The position numbers and the translations under genes are program-made. DNA of 64,000 bases. Origin: Stenotrophomonas maltophilia (GTDB lineage Bacteria > Pseudomonadota > Gammaproteobacteria > Xanthomonadales > Xanthomonadaceae). Below, piece by piece: positions 48,258-56,000 of the stretch. The notes beneath the pieces were generated by a model, which saw nothing but the letters and a program-made list of their open reading frames with translations, was not told the DNA's origin and ran no database searches. Positions within the stretch are counted from its first letter, which is position 1. Every line of letters begins with the position of its first letter. The stretch spans positions 3,099,001 through 3,163,000 of the forward strand of contig NZ_CP090423.1 in assembly GCF_023518235.1 (NCBI RefSeq), given 5' to 3'.

Positions 48258-48710
48258 CTATTCTTGTTCATCGAAATTATCATCTAGGCGACCGGTTGAG
48301 ACCATCCATGCCATGCGAAGGGCATTCGCATCGACCAATGCGTGATGGCGACTCAAGAGTAGGTCTGGGTGTTTAGAGAACCAACTCTCTAAATGGGAAG
48401 TGGTGAAGCGATCCCTTTCCATCAAAGTACATGGGACGCTTTGTAGCTCTTCCAGCCGGCACCCTGCTCCAGGGCGGCACCACGATATGACCTGGCGGAA
48501 CAGTCGAAGGTCATTCGGATAGTCAGCGATGATGTGAGGGGATCGCTGGCCCCTCAGGAAGGCTAGAAGTGCCTCCGCAAGGCTGTGGTCTGGCAGGGTG
48601 TGACAGCCCCTCTGCAGTAGAGGATAGACCGTTGTTTTCACGAACGTTGTTGGTGCCAACGGCAGCGGGTCGCGCTCCGCATAGAAGGTACTCGCTCCAT
48701 CTTCGCTCAC
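48258..48710 (-). pseudogene. 5'-truncated DEDDh 3'-5' exonuclease (island edge remnant)
   Basis: The longest frame with a start codon (GTG 48710) gives 150 residues, but the coding pattern continues upstream to a stop at 48795. It reads SFIRFPKGLELASIALVSED, the second-strand region of 3'-5' exoribonucleases of the Rv2179c type. The C-terminal HHALVDANALRMAW is the DEDDh motif III. The motif I Asp-x-Glu that should precede IRFPKG is gone: there the reverse strand is the first codons of the next gene. It looks like a gene beheaded by recombination at about 48750. Confidence 0.6.
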
Positions 48711-48750
48711 TAGCGCGATGCTCGCCAGTTCGAGCCCTTTGGGGAACCTG

Positions 48751-49740
48751 ATGAAGCTGTCATCCGTTGCATCACACGTTGCGCCGCGCCGCCTCTACGG
48801 ATTGCTGCAGGTATTGCTGCCCTGGATCCTGTTTGCTTCAGCGCTGCCCGCGCAGGCCGCCGCTCGCGCGCCTGCCGCCGAACACGTGGTCATCCAGACC
48901 GGGGATGTCGCGCGCTTCTTCCAGGTGCTTGATGCCAACCAGGGACGGCCGAGCGCGCAGGATCTGCAGCGCCATTACCTGGATCCGGGCAGCAAGGCAT
49001 TGCACGGTTTCACCGCAAGCCGCATCGGTTCGATGGAACGGCTCGCGCGCGCGATCCAGGACAAGCCGGCGCTGTTCGAGAAGGCACGCCGCTGCGCGAC
49101 TGCCCTGCCCGCCGTCCGCACCCGCGTCGCCGCCGCGCTCGGCCGGCTGGGCACGCTGCTGCCGGAGGCACGCTTCCCCCCGGTGACGGTGCTGGTGGGC
49201 CGGGGCAACAGCGGCGGTGTCACCACGCCCGAGGGTGTGGTGATCGGGCTGGAAGCGCTGTGCAACGCAGACTGGATGCAGGCCGATGTGAGCGACCGCT
49301 TCGTGCACCTGATCGCCCATGAGTATGTGCACATCCAGCAGCCCGGCGCGAGCGCGGACGTTGCGCAACCGACCCTGCTCTATCAGACGCTGCTGGAAGG
49401 AGGCGCCGAGTACGTGGCCGAACTGATCTCCGGGCAACCGGCCAACGCGCATCTGCGCCGCTGGACCCAGGGCCGCGAGTGCGCGCTGGAACGCCAGTTC
49501 GCCCAGGACAGCGCCGGCACCGACCTGTCGCAATGGCTCTACAACGGACCCGGCGATGAAACGCGTCGTGGCGATCTTGGCTACTGGATCGGTTACCGCA
49601 TTGCGGCTGACTACGTTGCACACGCGTCCGACCAACGCAGCGCGATTGCCACGCTGCTGAACGTGCGTCCGGACAGTGCGCCGGCGCTGCTGGCTGCAAG
49701 TGAATGGCGCCCGGCGTGTGGGCCGGTGGGAAACAGGTAG
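48751..49740 (+). CDS. DUF2268-type putative Zn-dependent exported protease
   Basis: A 329-residue protein. A signal peptide (hydrophobic LLQVLLPWILFASALPAQA) precedes the zinc motif LIAHEYVHIQQPG (HExxH) at about residue 195, with a possible third ligand in LLEGGAEYVAELISG. This fits DUF2268 peptidase-like proteins; the substrate is unknown. ATG 48751 is chosen over 48718. GC content and codon use return to the chromosomal norm, so this is the first core gene after the island, and its first codons overlap the exonuclease remnant. Confidence 0.75.
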   Translation: MKLSSVASHVAPRRLYGLLQVLLPWILFASALPAQAAARAPAAEHVVIQTGDVARFFQVLDANQGRPSAQDLQRHYLDPGSKALHGFTASRIGSMERLARAIQDKPALFEKARRCATALPAVRTRVAAALGRLGTLLPEARFPPVTVLVGRGNSGGVTTPEGVVIGLEALCNADWMQADVSDRFVHLIAHEYVHIQQPGASADVAQPTLLYQTLLEGGAEYVAELISGQPANAHLRRWTQGRECALERQFAQDSAGTDLSQWLYNGPGDETRRGDLGYWIGYRIAADYVAHASDQRSAIATLLNVRPDSAPALLAASEWRPACGPVGNR

Positions 49741-49958
49741 AAATGACGCCGCCTTCAGGCTGATGAATTGGACGATTCGAGCAACCGCGAGGCCATCGCC
49801 TGTGTGCGCATCAGCTCGCCTGATCTCACTCGTTAAGCTTTGCTGACGAACATATTTCACAACGCTTCCACGTCTTCCAATTTCAGCTGAAAGCGCTTGT
49901 CAGCGTGGGGAACAAACGCCGCTATATTCCAGCTTCCCCAGACGAAGGAGGGAGTGCA

Positions 49959-50231
49959 ATGAACCTGAACCCGCAACACATGAAGACGGCCCGCGCACTT
50001 GCTGTAGCGCTCATCGCAACCGTCAGCCTTGGCGCTTGTGCGTCCTACAAGAACGAGTTTGCCACCATCAACTCGCGCCTCGACCAGCTCGATGTAAAGG
50101 TGCAGGGTGCCGCACAGAGCGCTGAATCGGCCAACCAGTCCGCACAGCAGGCCAACCAGCGTCTGGATCAGATTGAAGGTCGCGTGCAGCAGCTTGAACG
50201 GGCACCGTCCGGCCGCAAGCCGCGCGGGTAA
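49959..50231 (+). CDS. Lpp/OprI-like alanine-zipper lipoprotein
   Basis: A 90-residue lipoprotein. Lipobox LGAC (Cys27) and then heptads (INSRLDQLDVKVQGAAQSAE, SANQSAQQANQRLDQIEGRV) form a trimeric coiled coil as in Lpp/OprI. AAGGAGG is eight bases before the ATG. It ends GRKPRG rather than the peptidoglycan-linking Lys of E. coli Lpp, so covalent attachment is uncertain. Confidence 0.8.
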   Translation: MNLNPQHMKTARALAVALIATVSLGACASYKNEFATINSRLDQLDVKVQGAAQSAESANQSAQQANQRLDQIEGRVQQLERAPSGRKPRG

Positions 50232-50337
50232 CCGCTCCCTCACTGTTTGAATTGATCCACATCTGTACCGGGAACCAGTGGCCTTCGCCGGCCACTGGCC
50301 TCCTTCCACCGAAGATTGCATTGCAAGGAGCCGTCCC

Positions 50338-51081
50338 ATTCGTACTTCCTCCTCCCCTGCACGCCGCGCCCTGCACGCCGCACTGGCCCTGGCGCTGGCC
50401 GTCGCGTGCAGTGGCGTAGCCCACGCAAAGGACGCGAAGGACGACGCACCCGTACAACCGGTTTCGGCTGCCGATGAACTGCCGCCGGACCAGCACGTTT
50501 CCGAGACGGTGATTGAACTGGCTGGCTGGGTTGTCGCCAGCAAGGACAACCAGGGCTATCCGTTCGCCGTGATGGACAAGGCCGCAGCACAGGTACTGGT
50601 GTTCGGCGGTGACGGCAAACTACGCGGCGCCGCCCCGGCGTTGTTTGGTTCGGCCATCGGCGATCATTCCGCACCGGGCGTGGCCAAGCTCGCACTGAGC
50701 GCGATTCCCGGCCGCGACCGCACCACTCCTGCTGGCCGCTTCATCGGCGGCTACGGCCCCTCCGACGATGCCGGACGCGTGCTGTGGGTGGACTACGATT
50801 CGGCCGTCTCGCTGCATCCGCTGCCGCCGGGCACGCCGAAAGAGAAGCGCGCCGAACGACTGGCCTCGCCCTCGCCCGACGACAACCGCGTCACCCACGG
50901 CTGCATCAATGTTTCCGCCGCGTTCTACGAGCAGATCGTGGCGTCCACGTTCCAGAAGGGCGGCGTGTTCTACATCCTGCCGGACAAGGATTCGATCGCC
51001 AAGACCTTCCCGGAGTTCGCGCAGAGCCGGGGAGAGGGACAGGGTGAAGATGGCAAGGACGAGCGCAGCGCAGGCAAGTAG
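50338..51081 (+). CDS. L,D-transpeptidase (YkuD-like), probable AUU start
   Basis: A ~247-residue exported enzyme that makes 3-3 crosslinks or attaches proteins to peptidoglycan. Signal region RRALHAALALALAVACS; catalytic motif VTHGCINVSAAFYEQI with the Cys nucleophile; GRFIGGYGP and WVDYDSAVSLHPLP precede it. No ATG/GTG/TTG fits near the signal peptide. AAGGAG (50325-50330) is seven bases before an in-frame ATT at 50338. The first conventional in-frame start is a GTG at 50278, which would put 20 extra residues in front of the signal sequence. Confidence 0.8.
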   Translation: MRTSSSPARRALHAALALALAVACSGVAHAKDAKDDAPVQPVSAADELPPDQHVSETVIELAGWVVASKDNQGYPFAVMDKAAAQVLVFGGDGKLRGAAPALFGSAIGDHSAPGVAKLALSAIPGRDRTTPAGRFIGGYGPSDDAGRVLWVDYDSAVSLHPLPPGTPKEKRAERLASPSPDDNRVTHGCINVSAAFYEQIVASTFQKGGVFYILPDKDSIAKTFPEFAQSRGEGQGEDGKDERSAGK

Positions 51082-51391
51082 CGTGACGCAGGATGCACGC
51101 GTAGAACTCGAGCTCACCTTCCTCACACCGGAACAGGGCGGGCGCTCTCAACCGGCCTCGGCCAACGGCTATCGGCCGCACCTGCGCGTGCCACCCGATG
51201 ACACGCTGCTTGGCGTTGCGTTCGTGGGCGCCGACACTGTTTTCCCGGTTGGGCGTCCACTGACTGCCGTGGCCACACTGGTTTACGCGCCTGCCGTTTC
51301 ATATGCGGCGCTGCAGCCGGGGGCCCCAGTTGAGATATGCGAGGGTGCACGCGTGGTCGGTCATGGGCGCGTCGTCCGGCCTCTGACCTGA
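51050..51391 (+). CDS. Stand-alone EF-Tu domain-III-like protein
   Basis: A 113-residue protein. RVELELTFLTPEQGGRSQPA and NGYRPHLRV match the start of EF-Tu domain III ([22 protein letters not shown]). GAPVEICEGARVVGHGRVVR matches its end (IREGGRTVGAGVV). There is no GTPase domain, so it is only the beta-barrel part. It has no signal peptide. It overlaps the transpeptidase 3' end by 32 bp. The function is unknown; EF-Tu mimicry in tRNA or chaperone binding is speculative. Confidence 0.65.
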   Translation: MARTSAAQASSVTQDARVELELTFLTPEQGGRSQPASANGYRPHLRVPPDDTLLGVAFVGADTVFPVGRPLTAVATLVYAPAVSYAALQPGAPVEICEGARVVGHGRVVRPLT

Positions 51392-51638
51392 CCCTTCGAG
51401 CGTGTGAGGTCATGTCGTCATTGGCCTCTGGGCGCGGTGGCAGACTCGCGTCAATCACCAACCCTGTCGCATATTCCCCGAACGGCGGAGGCCATTGCGC
51501 CGCCTCGGCCTGCGGCCACTTAACCGCATGCGAGAATGCCGAAAGCGTCTTCGGTCAGGCGCTGTTTGCAACTGTTCTCATTGGCGTTGCGCGGCGACAG
51601 CGGTACAGATGGCGGGCCACCGGAAAGGGTGGCCGGGC

Positions 51639-51823
51639 CTCGAAAACCCGTTAGATCACGTCCGTTGTTTGCGCTCGCCCGCCGGCGTCACCTTGTGTGG
51701 CGCCGGCGGGCAATCCGTCTGCCGGCCATGGTGGGCGGAGCGTGGAGGCCTTGTGCCTGCCGGTCTTATGCGTGATCTCCCGGTTTTCGAGCCACGTCTC
51801 CGCCCGCCACCTTTGTGTGGCGG
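51639..51823 (+). promoter_or_regulatory. Structured leader with two matching hairpins
   Basis: The 51392-51852 gap (460 bp) lacks a convincing gene. Hairpin 1 is GCCCGCCGGCG...CGCCGGCGGGC (51677-51711, 11-bp perfect stem) around CACCTTGTGTGG. Hairpin 2 is CCGCCAC-CTTTGT-GTGGCGG (51804-51823). Both loops share a C(A)CCTTTGTGTGG core. CTCGAAAACC (51639-51648) and GGTTTTCGAG (51782-51791) are inverted repeats that could pair over both. It is probably the 5' leader of the next gene. Confidence 0.45.
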
Positions 51824-51852
51824 CTACCGTCTGTCCTGCACGGAGCCTTGCC

Positions 51853-52227
51853 ATGAGCACACCGGAATTCCCCCGTACGCACGCGCACCACGCGCCCGCC
51901 AACGCAGACGCGCCAGCGGAACCCCCACGCAAACGCGACCCGCTCGGCTTCCTCGCCACCCTCGACCGCATCGGCAAGGGGGCCGCCGCCGATGGCCAGC
52001 CCTGGCCTGAGCGGCACCCGATGCCCGGCCGCCGCATGGCGCTGGGTGACGCAGACTGCGCCGTGGCAGGCCAGCGCGTCACCCTGGAACTGCTGCTGGC
52101 CGCCGAACGCGTTCGTCAGAACGGCGCAGACAGCGAATACGTGGGCGACCGCGTGCTGGAAGGATTGGCGATGGCATCGCTGGCGTTGAACGCGCAGATC
52201 GGCACGCGGATGCGTCCGGAGGAGTGA
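51853..52227 (+). CDS. Small cytosolic protein of unknown function
   Basis: A 124-residue protein. The N-terminal 45 residues are Pro/His/Ala-rich and disordered. The core (GRRMALGDADCAVAGQRVTLELLLAAERVRQNG) is helical. I do not recognise a family. It lies 30 bp after the second hairpin of an unusual leader, with GGAG eleven bases upstream of the ATG. Confidence 0.65.
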   Translation: MSTPEFPRTHAHHAPANADAPAEPPRKRDPLGFLATLDRIGKGAAADGQPWPERHPMPGRRMALGDADCAVAGQRVTLELLLAAERVRQNGADSEYVGDRVLEGLAMASLALNAQIGTRMRPEE

Positions 52228-52250
52228 TACGGGCACGATTGCCTGCGGTC

Positions 52251-52274
52251 CCGCCGGGCATGGCCCGGCGCTAC
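52251..52274. repeat. REP palindrome
   Basis: CCGCCGGGCATGGCCCGGCGCTAC, the reverse form of GTAGCGCCGGGCC..., between two convergent genes. Confidence 0.75.
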
Positions 52275-52287
52275 CGCGAGCCCCGCA

Positions 52288-52962
52288 TTACTCGCAGGCA
52301 TCGCCTTCGTTCTTCAGCAACGCTTCGTCCAGCGGCCGTTCGCGTTCAATCAGCGCGCGCTGTTCGGCATTGGGCTCACCCAGCCACCACACCTTGCAGC
52401 GCGCGGTGAGGCGCCCGACCATCTTCGTCTGCGTGGGCGAGTACAGCATCGCCAACGCCGTGCCAGGGCAGTCGTGGGCCTGGCAGGCGGTGTAGAACCA
52501 CCAGGGTTCGCCCTGCAGCACCGTCAGCTCGCCTGGCCCACTGGGCCCGCTCAACAGGCGTTCGCGCAGCGGCGGGATGTCCTTGTCGGCGGATTCGGCG
52601 TCCTGCGTGCCCTTCATCAACGCATCGAACGCGGCCAGCACCTTCGGGTCCTTGCGGCCGCAGTCGTCCACCGTGTTGCCGCCGACCAGGGTGAAGAAAT
52701 GGGTCGCCAGCGGATTGTCCTTGCAGGTCAGCTCGCCGCCGGCGCCGGGATCTTCCGGCTCGCCTTCGTTGTCCCACACCGACGGGTCCACGCCCTGTTC
52801 GATGGACGCTTCGTTCCCGGCCACGGTGGCGGTGGCCGCCGGCGTTTCAACGGGTGCGGCGGCGGCCGCCACAGGCGTCGTTTCGACAGCTGTTTCTGGT
52901 GCCTGCCCGCAGGCTGCCAGCAGTGCGATCGTCGATGACAGCGCAATCGTTCGAATTTTCAT
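52288..52962 (-). CDS. Ivy-like C-type lysozyme inhibitor lipoprotein
   Basis: A 224-residue lipoprotein (lipobox LAAC, Cys18). An Ala/Thr-rich linker (~20-60) precedes a domain with FYTACQAHDCPGTALAMLYS, the Cys-x-x-His-Asp-Cys loop of Ivy that blocks lysozyme (Ivy CKPHDC). It also has CKVWWLGEPNAEQRALI, like the Ivy C-terminus. The mature domain has four to six Cys residues able to form disulfides. Envelope-anchored lysozyme resistance is the likely role. The long linker is unusual for Ivy, which is normally soluble. Confidence 0.72.
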   Translation of the reverse strand: MKIRTIALSSTIALLAACGQAPETAVETTPVAAAAAPVETPAATATVAGNEASIEQGVDPSVWDNEGEPEDPGAGGELTCKDNPLATHFFTLVGGNTVDDCGRKDPKVLAAFDALMKGTQDAESADKDIPPLRERLLSGPSGPGELTVLQGEPWWFYTACQAHDCPGTALAMLYSPTQTKMVGRLTARCKVWWLGEPNAEQRALIERERPLDEALLKNEGDACE

Positions 52963-53086
52963 TCCCTGTCCTGTTCCTTCCATTCGATGCCCGACGCAGA
53001 CGCACGTTGCGCAGCCGCCGGAGACACGATTGTACGGATACAGGCCACGTGCGGCGGCGACCACCCGGTCGCCGCCGCTGCATCGA

Positions 53087-56000
53087 TCACGGCGGCAGGG
53101 TCTTCTGCACGCTGATCTGGATGCCCTGGTTGTCGCGGCTGCTGCTGTCGAGCTGGTTCTGGTACTCGGCGCGCAGCGTCCAGCCCTTCAGCGTCTGCAG
53201 GCCGATGCCAGCGCCCAGCAGCGTGTGGTTGCGCGACTGGCGATCGAGCGTGGCGCGGTACACCGGCCCGGACATCAGGTCCACATAACGCATGAAGGCC
53301 TGGCTGGAGCCCTGCATGTCGTGGCCGAACTCGGCGCGCAGCTGCGGCGTCCACATGCCGTAGTCGCGCTTCACCAGCCACTGCGCCAGCACGCCGGCGG
53401 TGGCGGTGCTGGTGTTGACCGTCTGCCGCTGGTAGTCGAGCGCGTACACCTCGTCACCATGCTCGCGATAGCCATCCAGCGTGGCGCGTGCCAGATCCAG
53501 GCGGCCATACGGGGTCAGCAGCAGGGCATCGCTGCGATGCTGGTAGCCGGTGGAGAACGAAGCAAACCACTGCGTACCATCGCGGCTGCCGTAGGCGGTA
53601 TTGCCGTTGTCGGTGATGAAGCGGCGCGCGTCGAACTTCAGCCACTGGTAGCCGAGCAGGCCATCGACGTAGAACCCACCTTCGGGATGGAAGCTGCCGT
53701 AGGTGGCCACGCTGTAGCCATCCACGGTGCTGCGGCTGCCGTTGCGGCCGATATCCGAGGCATCGTGGCCATAGCCCAGGCCGGCGCCCAGGCTCAGCGA
53801 CGGGCCGATCTGGCGGTCGGCACCCAGGCTGACGCCGGAGGTGGTGAAGTCGATGCCGTTGCTGCCGGCACCGGGCTTGAGCGTGCCGAAGTTGACCGCA
53901 CCGCCGGTCCAGAACGCGAAGCCATCGACCGTGCCGGCAGCAGGCGCGACACCGCCCTGCAACGCCGGTTCGTCGATCATCGACAGCGCTTCGCCGCTGG
54001 CGCCGATGCCCTTGCGCAGCAGATCGTCCTGCGGCGTGCGGCGCTGGCTGCTGGCCGAACTGAAGGTGATGCCGTTGCTGAAGCCGGCCGCAGCACCGCC
54101 CGCGCGCAGGCTTTCCAGGCGACGCTGGAAGTTGTTGATCTGGCCGATGGCCATGCGCCGCGCACCTTCGGCCTGGGCTTCCAGCACGCCCAGCACTTCG
54201 GCATCGCGCGAGGGATCGCTGCGTGGCTTGACCATCACATCGACCGTGCCCGGCGCCGAGGTGGCGAACGCGTTGCTGAGCGTATAGGTGATGCGCACCG
54301 CACCACCGAAGGTCGCCGCCGAGGTGAACGCCAGCGTATAGCCGGCACCGCTGGCGGCGATGGTGGCGCTGCCGGCATCGGCCGGCGACACCGAGACCAC
54401 GGCTGCGGCGGTGAACGGGCCACCACGCGCGCCGGAGGTGAGATCCACAGTGACCTCGCGCCCGGCAATGGCGGTGGCGGTGAGCGCGGGGGCCACCGGC
54501 CGTGGGTTGACCGTCACGCTGATCCGCGCCGGCGCCGAGGCGCCGAACGGATTGCTGAGCGTGTACTCGAAGTCCACCACGCCGGAGGCATCGGAATCGG
54601 CGCTGTAGACGATGCTGGCGCCCTGCACCACCGCCGTGCCGGACGACGGCGCGCGGCTGATGGTGATCGCAGTGAACGGGCCATTGATCGCCCCGGCCTC
54701 GGCCTGCACGGTCACCGACTGCCCGGCCAGCACGGTGGCACTCTGCGCGGCCGCCACCGGCACCGCCAACGGCGTCACGCTGACGCTGACCGTGGCCGCC
54801 GCCGAGGTGCCACCCGGGCCGGTGGCGGTGTAGGTGAAGCTGTCGTTGCCGAAGAAGTTGCTGGCCGGCGTGTACACCACGTTGAGCCCATTGACCGTCG
54901 CCGTACCGTGCGACGGCGCCTGCGCGATGGCAATGCTGGTGATCGGGCCGGTGTCGTTGGCGGTGACGTCGATGCTGGCCGCTGCATTGGCCGGCGTAGT
55001 GGCCGTATCGTTCACCACCACCGGTACCGGCTGGTTGATGCCCACGGTGAACGGCTGGCTGCCGCTGAAGCCGAAGCTGTCGGTGGCGGTGAGGGTGAAG
55101 CTGTAGCTGCCGGCAGCGGTAGGCGTGCCGCTGATCGCGCCGGCGCTGCTGAGCGCGATGCCCGGCGGCAATGCGCCGGCGCTGAGGCTGTAGGTGAAGC
55201 TGCCGCTGCCACCGCCCGCGCTGACGGTTTGGCTGTAGGCCACCGCCACTTGCCCGCCCGGCAGGGTGGTCTGCACGAACACGATGGCCGGCGCGTTCAC
55301 GGTGACGGTGTAGGCCTGGCTGCCGTTGAAGCCGAAGCCATCGGTGGCGCGCACGGTGAAGCTGTAGCTGCCGGTGGTGGTCGGCGTACCGCTGATCAGA
55401 CCGGCACTGCTCAGGGCAATGCCCGGCGGCAATGTGCCGGCGGTCAGGCTGTAGGTGTAGCCGCCATTGCCGCCGCTGGCGCTCAGCGGCTGGCTGTAGG
55501 CGATGCTGCCGGTCGCCGCTGGCAACGTCGCCGGCGTGAGGGTGATCGTCGGCGCAGCCACGTTGAAGGTGTAGGCCTGGCTGCCGGTGAAGCCGACGCT
55601 GTCGGTGGCGGTGACGGTGAAGTTGAAGCTACCGATGCTGGTGGGCGTGCCACTGAGGGCGCCGGCACTGCTCAACGCGATGCCCGGCGGCAGTGCGCCC
55701 GCCGACAGGCTGTAGGTGTAGCTGCCGACACCGCCGCTGGCGGCAAGTGCCTGGCTGTAGGCCACACCGCCGAACCCGCCCGGCAGCGTGGCCGGCGCCA
55801 GCGTGATGGTCGGTGCGTTGACCACCAGGGAATAGGCCCGGCTGCCGGTGAAGCCGTTGCCGTCGGTGGCCTGCACGGTGATGTTGAAGGTGCCGGCCAC
55901 GGTCGGCGTGCCCGACAGCGCGCCCGCGCTGCTCAGTGTCATACCGGCCGGCAGCGCGCCGCTGACCAGGCTGAAGCTATAGGTGCCGTTGCCGCCGCTG

